64,000 bases of DNA from CAVXJN01 sp963762165. GTDB taxonomy: Bacteria > Pseudomonadota > Gammaproteobacteria > JASBUN01. Made by a program: the position numbers and the translations under genes. Below, piece after piece: positions 53,907-62,435 of this stretch. The notes under the pieces were generated by a model. That model saw only the letters and a program-made list of their open reading frames with translations. It ran no database searches and was not told where the DNA came from. The stretch is taken from NCBI GenBank assembly GCA_963762165.1, contig CAVXJN010000001.1, positions 682,001 to 746,000 on the forward strand, written 5' to 3'. Positions within the stretch are counted from its first letter, which is position 1. Each line of letters opens with the position of its first letter.

Positions 53907-55064
53907 ATGAATCAGCCTAGCGGTACCTGTGCACGACTGGCGTTCGCCGTGTTGCTCGGCGTCAGTCAGATCTCCACTGCTGCGCCGACAGATACGGGGG
54001 CGGCAGCTGCGATCGGCGCCACCCCGGCGCTGAATCTAGACGACACCGAATCGATCGACGATATCATCGCCGACTTGGCGGAAAAACGGGTCGTGTACGT
54101 GGGCGAAATCCATACGCGTTACGACCATCATCTCATCCAACTGCACATCATCCAGGCGTTGGCCGCGCGGAGCGGACCGCTGGCAATAGGCGTCGAGTGG
54201 TTCCAGCAGCCGTTCCAGAATATTGTCGACCAATACATCGCCGGCGATATCGATGAGCAGGAACTGCTGAGGCAAAGCGAATACTTCACGCGCTGGCAGT
54301 ATGATTTTCGTCTCTACGCTCCAATCCTGCGCTATGCCCGAGCGCATCGAATCCCCGTGATCGCGTTGAATCTTCCCACAGAGGTTACGCGCGCGGTGAG
54401 TGAACGCGGCTTGAACGCATTGCCCCCACGGCTCCGACGATGGTTGCCGCGCACTTTGGATCGCTCCAACATGCGCTACGAAGCTCGGCTACGCGAGATT
54501 TATGCAGCTCACCCACAATCCGAACACGCCGACTTTGAGCGCTTTTACAGCGCCCAGCTGCTCTGGGACGAAGGTATGGCACAACGGGCTGCGGCATATC
54601 TGCATGCGCACCCCGGAACCCGGATGGTGATTTTGGCCGGCAGCGGACATCTTGCCTACGGCGACGGAATTCCCGCGCGCCTGCAACGCCAGACGGGAGC
54701 GACGTCAGCCATCGTACTCAGCCAATGGCAAGCGCTCCTGAGCACCGACGCCGCAGACTACTTGTTGCTACCGCAACCGATACAGCTGCCGCCCGCCGGG
54801 ATGCTCGGCGTGACCATAGAAGTCATGCGCGGTGGCGGCGTTCGCTTACGTGATGTGGGCAAAGCTAGCGCTGCTGCCCAGGCGGGAGCTCGGGACGGAG
54901 ACCGTTTGCTCGCCATCGATGGCGAACCGATTGCGAATCTGGCCGATGTTCGAACCGCCATGTGGGAAAAAATGCCGGGCGACCATGTCACCGTGACCGT
55001 GCGCCGACCGTCGGGCGATGCCCGTGATCATGCACCGAAAACGCTACGGGCCACCTTGCAGTAG
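53907..55064 (+). CDS. ChaN-like haem-binding protein with C-terminal PDZ domain
   Basis: 385 residues from ATG at 53907 (GAGG just upstream). A signal peptide ends near ISTAA. Residues ~55-280 are the ChaN/DUF399 (Cofac_haem_bdg) domain: RVVYVGEIHTRYDHHLIQLHIIQAL, IGVEWFQQPFQNIVDQYI, and MVILAGSGHLAYGDGIP. Residues ~290-385 are a PDZ domain (LGVTIEV, VGKASAAAQAGARDGDRLLAIDGEPI). Known ChaN binds haem at the outer membrane; no lipobox is seen, so this one is probably periplasmic. It is divergent from the M1 peptidase gene. Confidence 0.87.
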   Translation: MNQPSGTCARLAFAVLLGVSQISTAAPTDTGAAAAIGATPALNLDDTESIDDIIADLAEKRVVYVGEIHTRYDHHLIQLHIIQALAARSGPLAIGVEWFQQPFQNIVDQYIAGDIDEQELLRQSEYFTRWQYDFRLYAPILRYARAHRIPVIALNLPTEVTRAVSERGLNALPPRLRRWLPRTLDRSNMRYEARLREIYAAHPQSEHADFERFYSAQLLWDEGMAQRAAAYLHAHPGTRMVILAGSGHLAYGDGIPARLQRQTGATSAIVLSQWQALLSTDAADYLLLPQPIQLPPAGMLGVTIEVMRGGGVRLRDVGKASAAAQAGARDGDRLLAIDGEPIANLADVRTAMWEKMPGDHVTVTVRRPSGDARDHAPKTLRATLQ

Positions 55065-55115
55065 GTCTCTTCAGCCGGCGCCGTAATACCTCAGGGCTCG
55101 TTCGAGCCCGCTCCG

Positions 55116-55691
55116 TCAGGGAACGACCACCGCCTGCACCAATTGGCGCGCGACGTCGTGGTAGGTTGCCGCCAATACCGCCATTTCCCGCTCGGAACCG
55201 TAGCGCGCCTCGGCCAACGCGACTCCATCTGGAAAGCGGGTGAATTGCAGTGTGGCACGTTTGACCTTGAAGCCGGGTACACCGCGGGCCTGATCGACGA
55301 GGGTCTCGCTGTCGTCCAATAGCGTAACCGAACCGGTAACCAGCACGTCGGCGCCCATGGCCTTAGCCAATTCCGCCAATTTCGCACGGTCGCGAATCGG
55401 ATCGAACGTTTGCTGCGACAGGTCGTGAGCCTTAAGCACGGAATCGATTTTTTTCCGGGTCACGACCGCTGCGCCACGATCCAGCAATTCGTAGCTCACC
55501 CGATCGGCCATCACCGCACCGTGTGGGCCAGCAAAAGGCAAAACTGCGACGCCGTTCAATTCGCTGGCACGGATGGCGCCACTGCTTTCGACTTTGCCGA
55601 TCATTTCTTTGACGTTGGTGCACGCGCCAATCTGCAGCGCCAGGACGAACAGACCTGCGACCCACCCAAGGTGAAAATGTTTGCGATTCAT
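55116..55691 (-). CDS. CsgG-like outer-membrane lipoprotein
   Basis: 191 residues from ATG at 55691 (AAGGA upstream). The leader ends in the lipobox IGAC. The mature domain (LNGVAVLPFAGPHGAVMADRVSYELLDRGAAVVTRKKIDSVLKAHDL, KAMGADVLVTGSVT) has the CsgG/FlgO-type nucleotide-like fold with the AVLPF strand and the (G/A)ADxLVTGSV block. CsgG proper secretes curli, but no curli genes are near, so the function is open. It is followed, on the same strand upstream, by the small barrel gene. Confidence 0.8.
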   Translation of the reverse strand: MNRKHFHLGWVAGLFVLALQIGACTNVKEMIGKVESSGAIRASELNGVAVLPFAGPHGAVMADRVSYELLDRGAAVVTRKKIDSVLKAHDLSQQTFDPIRDRAKLAELAKAMGADVLVTGSVTLLDDSETLVDQARGVPGFKVKRATLQFTRFPDGVALAEARYGSEREMAVLAATYHDVARQLVQAVVVP

Positions 55692-55746
55692 GCGGTCCTT
55701 TCTCGTTGCTTTGCTTAGTATGTGTGAGTCGACCACCCGATCGGTC

Positions 55747-56283
55747 TCAATTGAGTTGCACGGAGAAATTCAATGCCACAGCCGGATCATCGATCAAATC
55801 GGGAATCTTCGGCAGCACCGAAACGTTCGCCTCAAAAGGTCCGGCACCGAGCGTCACCAGCGGCAATATTCCACCCGTCAGATCGCGGTCGCTTTTCCCG
55901 AACTGCAACCGCCTATAGGTGACCCCGGCAAGCAGGCCCCCCGCCACATAGACTCCGCCGTTGGCGCTGTGCCACCATGGCCAGCGCTTGCCGACACCGG
56001 CCAGCCAGGCATCGCCATCGTAGCTGTCGATATAGCTGGACGCGACAGCGAACAATCCAGCCGGCCAGCGGGCTTCCAAACCGATGCCGCCATTGGTCTC
56101 GCGCAGTTCCTGGCGCGGCGTTTTGGTGTCATAGTGAAAAGATAATCCGTTGAGCACCAAGCGATATCGGGCGTGTTCGAAATCCGGTGCCGCCGCAGCG
56201 GCGACACTGAATGACGTCAACGCTGCACAAACGGCGATAAGTGCTGCTTTGCGGGCGCAAAATAATGCTTGGTCGCGATACAT
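55747..56283 (-). CDS. Small outer-membrane beta-barrel protein, possibly PagP-like
   Basis: 178 residues. A signal peptide (ALIAVCAALTSFSVAAAAA) is followed by strands typical of an eight-stranded barrel: RYRLVLNGLSFHYDTK, TNGGIGLEARWPAGLFAVASSY, GGVYVAGGLLAGVTYRR, ending in VALNFSVQLN. The NGLSFHYD...ETNGGIGLE pattern recalls proteins annotated as PagP-like (lipid A palmitoyl transfer), but catalytic residues cannot be assigned with confidence. It is probably co-transcribed with the lipoprotein downstream (55-base gap). Confidence 0.72.
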   Translation of the reverse strand: MYRDQALFCARKAALIAVCAALTSFSVAAAAAPDFEHARYRLVLNGLSFHYDTKTPRQELRETNGGIGLEARWPAGLFAVASSYIDSYDGDAWLAGVGKRWPWWHSANGGVYVAGGLLAGVTYRRLQFGKSDRDLTGGILPLVTLGAGPFEANVSVLPKIPDLIDDPAVALNFSVQLN

Positions 56284-56518
56284 GGGGCCACCCGGACACG
56301 ATCAATATGGCTGTTGAAGAGGGTAGCTCAGATCCCGCCCCTTGCATAACCTGCCCTTGCCGCTGGGGCCGTGCCGCCGGTTCCGCTACACTGCGTGGCC
56401 AATGGATCGTGGCCGGCGGTCATAACTGCGTGCGGCCCGCATCCCGGTTCCAGCCTCGTTTCGGCAATCGTGCGCCGAGACGAGCGCGCTGCGAAGCGGC
56501 GTTCACATCGAGGAACTG

Positions 56519-57139
56519 ATGGCAACTGAACAACAATTCGTTTTGGGCGTCGACCTGGACGGAGTGGTTGCGGATTTCATTCGTGGCTTGACACCGATTG
56601 CCGCGGAATGGCTCGGCGTGCCGGAACAAAGCCTGACGCAAGAGCTGAGTTATGGATTCGCCGAATGGAATCTATCTTCGTGCGGCGGCTATGAAGCTCT
56701 GCATCGCTTTGCCGTCAAGGAACGCGACCTTTTCCGCACGCTGCCGACCGTCGACGGTGCGCCCGCCGCTCTGAGGCGCCTGGCGACTCGCGACATCCGC
56801 ATCCGCATCATTACGCATCGCCTGTATATCCCGTGGTTTCATCGCGAAGCGGTCCAGCAAACCGTGGAATGGCTGGAGCAACACGGCATTCCATATTGGG
56901 ATCTGTGCTTCATGCGCGACAAGGCGGCCGTGGGCGCAAACCTGTATCTCGAAGACAACCCTGCCAATATCGAGTCCTTGCGTGCCGACGGTCACCGCAC
57001 CATCGTGGTACTGAATTCCACCAACCGCCATTTGGTCGGCCCCCGCGCCGAAACCTGGCAGCAAATCGAAGAACTGGTCATGACGGATCTCGACCAATGG
57101 CGCCAGGCTACGCCGTCCGATCCAATGGCGGGTGGTTGA
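56519..57139 (+). CDS. 5'(3')-deoxyribonucleotidase-like HAD phosphatase
   Basis: 206 residues. The HAD motif I is LGVDLDGVVADF (nucleophile and acid/base Asp), motif II is IRIITHR, and motif III/IV is DKAAVGANLYLEDNP with Asp-Asn. The order and cap size match the NT5C (cytosolic 5' deoxyribonucleotidase) family, with AEWLGVPEQSLTQELSYGF as the cap start. It would dephosphorylate deoxynucleoside monophosphates. GAGGAA precedes the ATG. Convergent with corA. Confidence 0.85.
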   Translation: MATEQQFVLGVDLDGVVADFIRGLTPIAAEWLGVPEQSLTQELSYGFAEWNLSSCGGYEALHRFAVKERDLFRTLPTVDGAPAALRRLATRDIRIRIITHRLYIPWFHREAVQQTVEWLEQHGIPYWDLCFMRDKAAVGANLYLEDNPANIESLRADGHRTIVVLNSTNRHLVGPRAETWQQIEELVMTDLDQWRQATPSDPMAGG

Positions 57140-57241
57140 GCCGCGCTGCCGATCCCAACTCAGCCGGAAAATGCTTGCGGATGGACGCCCGCGTGGACTT
57201 GCGGCGCCGCCTCCGCCGTAGTCCATGGCCGCCCTGCACTG

Positions 57242-58321
57242 CTAGAACCAACCTTTTCGTTTGAAGAACACCAGCATGGCGACCGCCAACACAATCATAA
57301 CCAGCCACACCAAAGGGTAGCCGTAGTACCAGTGCAATTCCGGCATCGCCCACGGACTCGCATCATTGCGAAAGTTCATTCCGTAGACGCCAACGACGAA
57401 CGTCAGTGGAATGAATATGGTGGCAATCATGGTCAGCACGCGCATGATGTCGTTGAGCCGGTTGCTGACACTGGACAGATAGATATCCAACATCGACGTC
57501 GTCATGTCGCGATAGGTTTCCAACAGGTCCATGACCTGAATGGTGTGATCATAACAATCGCGGAAATAAATCTTGCTGTCGTCGCCGATCAACCCGCTGT
57601 CGTCGCGGATCAGCGCGTTGACCACTTCCCGCTGCGGCCAGAGCATACGCCGCAGCTGCAACAAATTACGCTTCAGGCGCTGAAGGCGGTAGAGCGTCTC
57701 GCGACCGGGATTTGCAAGCAAGTCGTCTTCCAGGCTTTCGATATCGTCACCCAATTGCTCCAAAGGCGGGAAGCTTTCGTCGATCACCAAGTCCACCAAG
57801 GCGTAGAGGAGGTGGTCAATCGTTCGGCCGCGGATCTTACCCGCTTGCTCCCTGAGTCGCTTACGCACCGGCTCGAAAGGATCCTGGGCGCCCTGGTGAA
57901 AGCTGATCAGGAAGCGCTCGCCCATGAACAGGCTGACTTGCTCCGTGCTGGCCGTGCAGGTTGCCTGGTCGAAACGCGCCAGGCTCAGCACTGCAAACAG
58001 GTGCTTGCCATAGGTTTCGAATTTCGGCCGCTGCCCGGTATTGGCGATATCTTCCAGTGCCAGGGGATGCAGCCCGAATACCGCGCCCAACTGGCGCAGG
58101 GTTTCGGCGTCTGGGTGGCCTTGCACGTGGATCCAGGTATTGGAATCGCGGTGCACAAACTCCCGGCAATCCTCCCCATGGAGCAAGTGCCGTTCTTCGA
58201 GGTTTTCAGTGCCGTAATCCAGCAGCGACAACGTCAACGGAAGCTGCCGTTCGTGGGCGGGACGTTCCAGCGTGCCGGGCGCCGTGCCGGGAGGGTGGTA
58301 ACGTTTAATGAAATAGGCCAT
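57242..58321 (-). CDS. corA: CorA-family magnesium/cobalt transporter
   Basis: 359 residues from ATG at 58321 (MAYFIKRYHPPG). The N-terminal cytoplasmic domain (WIHVQGHPDAETLRQLGAVFGLHPLALEDIANTGQRPKFETYG) and long stalk helix lead to two C-terminal membrane helices, with the pore signature YGMNF and the basic tail KRKGWF. The gate ring asparagine is in the YGMN motif. It would take up Mg2+ or Co2+. It differs from the ZntB-like gene at 33.7-34.7 kb, so two CorA-superfamily proteins occur in the window. Some upstream in-frame sequence is not conserved. Confidence 0.95.
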   Translation of the reverse strand: MAYFIKRYHPPGTAPGTLERPAHERQLPLTLSLLDYGTENLEERHLLHGEDCREFVHRDSNTWIHVQGHPDAETLRQLGAVFGLHPLALEDIANTGQRPKFETYGKHLFAVLSLARFDQATCTASTEQVSLFMGERFLISFHQGAQDPFEPVRKRLREQAGKIRGRTIDHLLYALVDLVIDESFPPLEQLGDDIESLEDDLLANPGRETLYRLQRLKRNLLQLRRMLWPQREVVNALIRDDSGLIGDDSKIYFRDCYDHTIQVMDLLETYRDMTTSMLDIYLSSVSNRLNDIMRVLTMIATIFIPLTFVVGVYGMNFRNDASPWAMPELHWYYGYPLVWLVMIVLAVAMLVFFKRKGWF

Positions 58322-58517
58322 AGCGAAATACACACGTAGGGAGAGAAAAACGGTTATACCCCGCACTACCCGTGGCGTAGGGAAATCAGCGGCGGCGAAG
58401 GATATCCGGGTGAGTTCCCAACCGCACATCGGCCGTATACGATGTGTCAATCCACATTCGGGCCGTGACCGGCGTCGACATTTTTTACACGAACCTGCGC
58501 TATATTCGTGCAACTAT

Positions 58518-58545
58518 TTGCAAGCTCATGAAACCAATGTATAAA
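58518..58545 (+). promoter_or_regulatory. Possible sigma-70 promoter for the small membrane protein gene
   Basis: TTGCAA (4 of 6), a 16-base spacer and TATAAA (5 of 6), about 70 bases before the start at 58617. Confidence 0.45.
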
Positions 58546-58616
58546 TGCTAATGGCACTGATATTGCTCCGACTACCATCAGCGGATCAAACCATTCGATT
58601 ATTGGAAAGGTAATAC

Positions 58617-58922
58617 ATGAATACGGTTTTGCTGATATTGGCGGCGCTGGGACTGGCGTTTATCGTCTTGGCGATGGCCGTATTTCTATCGGCCGCGCGT
58701 CGCAACGTATCCGACGCAGAACTGGAATTGGAGCAAAGCGGATTGAACGGCATGGCGGGCAAAACCTTTCGCCTGCGCTCGGGCGTCGATCGCCGACAAG
58801 CAGACCGCCGGAACCCACAGAATATCGTCCGCTTCCCCCTCACCGACAGCGAAGGTCGGATCGTCGAGCAGGATCGACGACGTGGGCAACGGCGCGGACA
58901 GCGGGAAAGGCGGCGCGCGTGA
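58617..58922 (+). CDS. Small single-pass membrane protein with Arg-rich tail
   Basis: 101 residues. GGAAAGG precedes the ATG. A single membrane helix (LLILAALGLAFIVLAMAVFLSAA) is followed by a linker, then RLRSGVDRRQADRRNPQNIVRFPL and a basic C-terminus QDRRRGQRRGQRERRRA. The GxDRRxxDRR motif is found in several small proteins but no family or function can be named with confidence. The basic tail suggests contact with nucleic acid or membrane lipid. Confidence 0.75.
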   Translation: MNTVLLILAALGLAFIVLAMAVFLSAARRNVSDAELELEQSGLNGMAGKTFRLRSGVDRRQADRRNPQNIVRFPLTDSEGRIVEQDRRRGQRRGQRERRRA

Positions 58923-58980
58923 GACAAGACTGAGCGCCGAGACAGACGTGCTGCCGGCGCTCGCATCAGGTTTGACTGCT

Positions 58981-59322
58981 TCAACGATTGTAATAGAGGA
59001 AGAAGAACCGATCGCGTATTTGCTTGAACTTGAGATCCTCATCCAACTTGCCGTCCTGGCTGCGAATGTGGACTCGATTCTCCTCTTCGAACACTTGAAA
59101 ACTCAGATCGGAAACGCTCCGATTGGCATATTCCCTACCTAAGGTATTGATTAAATAGCGGGACGGGAATCCGGTTGCCGCACCGCGACTGACAAGATCC
59201 AGAGCTGTTGCGTCGGCACGAATCATTGCGAGTACGAATGCGCGCGCCGCTTCGCCGAGGGTCCTGTTGCTCTCTGCGGTAAACGCAGAACCCGTGGACG
59301 CATACTCAGGCGACCAAACCAT
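58981..59322 (-). CDS. Small protein of unknown function
   Basis: 113 residues from ATG at 59322, which has an excellent AGGAGGGT ribosome site. It begins MVWSPEYASTGSAFTAESNRTLGEAARAFVLAMIRADATALDLVSRG (helical) and ends in a beta-like segment with DRFFFLYYNR. No domain or signal peptide is recognised. It is convergent with the small membrane protein gene and divergent from the antiporter. Confidence 0.7.
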   Translation of the reverse strand: MVWSPEYASTGSAFTAESNRTLGEAARAFVLAMIRADATALDLVSRGAATGFPSRYLINTLGREYANRSVSDLSFQVFEEENRVHIRSQDGKLDEDLKFKQIRDRFFFLYYNR

Positions 59323-59716
59323 TTGTCTTACCCTCCTGGTAATTGCCCCGTGCGGGGATAGTAAATTAAGCAGTGAAATCGCGACCTGTCAAAGTATCCG
59401 TCAGACCGGCCAACGCAGTGCCCCTAAGAAATCCCGGCAGCTGCCACACAATACCGCCTCAGCGTGACAGAACGCTGACTTTTCGACCGAAAGTCCTCGG
59501 ATGTTTACACGTCAGCCAAGCACGAAAAGTTCCGTACAACGTGCCGGGACAGTATTGCACTGTTTATTAACCCTACTTTAGTCATAAACATCGCAGATAC
59601 AAACGCGGCGTCCGGCGTTCGCCCTCGCGGGCCGGGCTGGGCCCAAGTTGGTCGTCGGATGACGCTTTGCGGCGCAGCCGTTACTATCGTTCGCGTCTCT
59701 CTCGGAAAGCCGTCGC
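59323..59716. other. Intergenic region without a recognised gene
   Basis: About 390 bases between divergent genes. It holds small GC-rich hairpins (CCCCG/CGGGG at ~59344-59356 and GACTTT/AAAGTC near 59468-59486, neither followed by a T run) and an A+T-rich stretch around 59555-59592. No good -35/-10 pair, -24/-12 site or small open frame with a ribosome site was found. Confidence 0.5.
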
Positions 59717-61585
59717 ATGCAAACGAGCATGATCATTTCGCTGGCCGGTATCGGATTCCTCGCCATTGCCTGCCAGTGGTTCGCGTGGTGGGTCAAGCTG
59801 CCCGCCATCCTGTTTTTGCTGGTTGCCGGCATCGTCGCCGGGCCGCTGACGGGCTGGTTGAATCCGGAAGCGCTGTTCGGCGACCTGCTGTTTCCCTTTG
59901 TGTCGCTCGCCGTAGCCGTAATTTTGTTCGAAGGCGCGCTGACGCTTCGCTTTCACGAAATCAAAGGCCTGGAGACGGTGGTCCGGCGCATGGTCACCAC
60001 CGGCCTGGCGGTCACCTGGGCGGTCACCTCGATCGCCACCCATCTGCTGCTCCACCTATCGTGGGAATTGTCATTTCTGTTTGGCGCCGTCACGGTAGTC
60101 ACCGGACCGACCGTTATCGTACCGATGCTGCGGACCGTGCGTCCGACCGCGCGCATCTCAAATATCCTGCGTTGGGAGGGCATCGTCATCGACCCGATCG
60201 GTGCGCTGCTCGCGGTACTGGTATTCGAATTTATCGCTTCCGGCCAACGCGGCGGCGCGCTGGGCCACACGCTGCTTACCTTCGCCCAGATCATTTCCAT
60301 CGGCGTCGTCCTGGGGGTGGGCTGCGGCTACTTGCTGGGCACCATCCTGCGGCGTCATTGGCTACCGGAATATCTGCACAACGTCGGTACCTTGTCCCTG
60401 GTATTCATCGCTTTCGCGGTCTCCGATTCCATCCAGCCGGAATCGGGGCTGCTCACGGTCACCGTGATGGGCGTCTGGCTCGCCAACATGCGCAACGTCT
60501 CGGTCGACAACATCCTCGACTTCAAGGAAAGCCTGAGCGTGCTGCTGATTTCGGGCCTGTTCATCATTTTGGCGGCGCGCCTCGATCTGGCCGAAGTCAA
60601 GGGACTGGGCTGGGCTGCTGTCGGCGTGTTTCTGGCGATGCAGTTCATCGCCAGACCGCTCAAGATCCTGATCTCCACCTGGGGCTCTTCGCTTTCCTGG
60701 CGCGAGCGGGCACTGCTTGCCTGGATCGCACCGCGAGGCATCGTCGCCGCCGCCATCGCCGCTCTTTTCGCCATACGCCTCGGGTCACAGGGTTATGACC
60801 AGGCACCGCTGCTGGTTCCACTTACTTTCCTGGTGATCATCGGCACCGTGGTCCTACAAAGCGCCACCGCCCGCCCTATCGCCCGGGCGCTCAAAGTTGC
60901 CGAACCGGAACCCAAAGGTTTCCTCATCATCGGTGCCAATCCGGTCGCGCGTACCATCGCCATCACGCTATGCGAGAAAGGTTTTCGCACTCTGCTGGCG
61001 GACACCTACTGGGACAACATCCGGGCCGCCCGTATGGCGGGTCTGGCGACATATTACGGTAACGCCGTATCGGAACATGCAGACCGCAACCTGGATCTGG
61101 TGGGCATCGGTCGCGTCCTGGCGCTGTCACCGCAAAAGGAGCTCAACGCCTTGGCGTGCGTACGTTACCGGAGCGAACTGGGCAACGAAAGCGTGTTTGC
61201 GCTGCCCGCGACCGCTGAGAAGGACAAGGAGGAAGAACGGATTGGTACTCCGCGCTGTGGGCGGCTCGCTTTCGGCCACGACGTTACCTATTCCAAACTG
61301 GCCAGCCTGTTGTCCCAGGGTGCCGAGATACATGACACGCAGCTCACCGACGACTTCACCTTCGATGACTACAGCCATAAATACCAGCGCAAAAGCATTC
61401 CGCTGTTCGCTATCGACGGCCGCGGCCGGCTGCGACCCTTCACGGCCGAAGATGGTCCGAAACCAAGCGCTGGGTGGACGATCGTCGCGTTGGTGCAAGC
61501 AAGCGAACCCGAGACAAAGACGGAAGAAAAAGATCAGGAGGCGGCAGAGCGCAACCCGGGCCCGAAATCGCAGACCCAAGCCTGA
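59717..61585 (+). CDS. CPA1-family Na+/H+ (cation/proton) antiporter with C-terminal TrkA-like domain
   Basis: 622 residues. The first ~400 form about 12 membrane helices typical of NhaP/CPA1 exchangers: LPAILFLLVAGIVAGPLTGW, LFEGALTLRF (ion-site Glu), VVTGPTVIVPMLR, EGIVIDPIGALLAVLVFEF (the IxxDPxGA block) and WIAPRGIVAAAIAALFA. Residues ~405-600 carry a TrkA-N-like Rossmann domain (GFLIIGANPVARTIAITLCEKGFRTLLAD), suggesting nucleotide control, and a polar acidic tail. It would exchange Na+ or K+ for H+ at the inner membrane. The fold is closest to the KefFC/YbaL-type arrangement. Confidence 0.9.
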   Translation: MQTSMIISLAGIGFLAIACQWFAWWVKLPAILFLLVAGIVAGPLTGWLNPEALFGDLLFPFVSLAVAVILFEGALTLRFHEIKGLETVVRRMVTTGLAVTWAVTSIATHLLLHLSWELSFLFGAVTVVTGPTVIVPMLRTVRPTARISNILRWEGIVIDPIGALLAVLVFEFIASGQRGGALGHTLLTFAQIISIGVVLGVGCGYLLGTILRRHWLPEYLHNVGTLSLVFIAFAVSDSIQPESGLLTVTVMGVWLANMRNVSVDNILDFKESLSVLLISGLFIILAARLDLAEVKGLGWAAVGVFLAMQFIARPLKILISTWGSSLSWRERALLAWIAPRGIVAAAIAALFAIRLGSQGYDQAPLLVPLTFLVIIGTVVLQSATARPIARALKVAEPEPKGFLIIGANPVARTIAITLCEKGFRTLLADTYWDNIRAARMAGLATYYGNAVSEHADRNLDLVGIGRVLALSPQKELNALACVRYRSELGNESVFALPATAEKDKEEERIGTPRCGRLAFGHDVTYSKLASLLSQGAEIHDTQLTDDFTFDDYSHKYQRKSIPLFAIDGRGRLRPFTAEDGPKPSAGWTIVALVQASEPETKTEEKDQEAAERNPGPKSQTQA

Positions 61586-61690
61586 CGAAATCGCGCGTCG
61601 CCACAACCTTGCAGCCGTCGGGCTGGCCCCGGTCAATGTACACTGAGACGACTTGCCGCAAGACGCTGTCCACTGCTCAGCGGAGTCATC

Positions 61691-62428
61691 GTGGTGCAAC
61701 CCCTGAACGACTCGACCATTGACCGCCAGCCCGTATTCGAAATGCGGGCCGTCACCAAGACTTACGTCATGGGTGAAGTCGAGGTCAAAGCCCTGCGGGG
61801 CGTCGACCTGGACCTCTACCGCGGCGAACTGGTCGTGCTGCTGGGTCCGTCCGGGAGCGGAAAATCAACGCTGCTCAACATCTTGGGAGGGCTGGACAGC
61901 GCGACGTCCGGTATCGTCCGCTATCAGGGCCGTGAGCTGAGCGATGCTGATGATAAGCGACTGACCGAGTTTCGACGGTTTCATGTCGGATTCGTGTTTC
62001 AGTTCTACAACCTGATTCCCAGCTTGACCGCGCGCGAGAATGTCGCCGCGGTCACTGAAATCGCCCTGAACCCGATGCGCCCGGAAGAGGCCCTGAATCT
62101 TGTCGATCTCGGCGCGCGCATGGATCATTTTCCGGCACAGCTTTCCGGCGGCGAGCAGCAACGGGTGGCGATTGCCAGGGCAATCGCGAAAAATCCGGCT
62201 GTGCTGTTGTGCGATGAACCCACCGGCGCCCTTGACTCGGCCACCGGCGTAGTGGTGCTCGAAGCGATTGAACGGGTCAATCGCACCCTGGGGACGACCG
62301 CGGTCCTGATCACCCACAATGCCGCGATTGCCCGCATGGCGGACCGCGTGGTGCGCATGGCGGACGGCTTGATCGTAGAGGAGCGGCGCAATCCCGACCG
62401 CCGCCCGGCTCGGGAACTCAGCTGGTAA
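61691..62428 (+). CDS. ABC transporter ATP-binding protein (LolD/MacB type)
   Basis: 245 residues starting at GTG 61691, with GGAG 6 bases upstream. Walker A GPSGSGKST, Q loop FVFQFYNLIPSLTARENV, signature LSGGEQQR, Walker B VLLCDEPTGALD and switch His in LITHNAAIARMADRVV are complete. The sequence places it in the LolD/MacB/FtsE-like subfamily. Its partner permease begins 7 bases downstream. It is likely to act in extrusion or mechanotransmission rather than import. Confidence 0.93.
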   Translation: MVQPLNDSTIDRQPVFEMRAVTKTYVMGEVEVKALRGVDLDLYRGELVVLLGPSGSGKSTLLNILGGLDSATSGIVRYQGRELSDADDKRLTEFRRFHVGFVFQFYNLIPSLTARENVAAVTEIALNPMRPEEALNLVDLGARMDHFPAQLSGGEQQRVAIARAIAKNPAVLLCDEPTGALDSATGVVVLEAIERVNRTLGTTAVLITHNAAIARMADRVVRMADGLIVEERRNPDRRPARELSW

Positions 62429-62435
62429 TCGGCTT

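Noticed and set aside
57194..57225. Inverted repeat TGGACT...AGTCCA between the deoxyribonucleotidase and corA genes as a bidirectional terminator
   Set aside because: The stem is interrupted and no T run follows on either strand.
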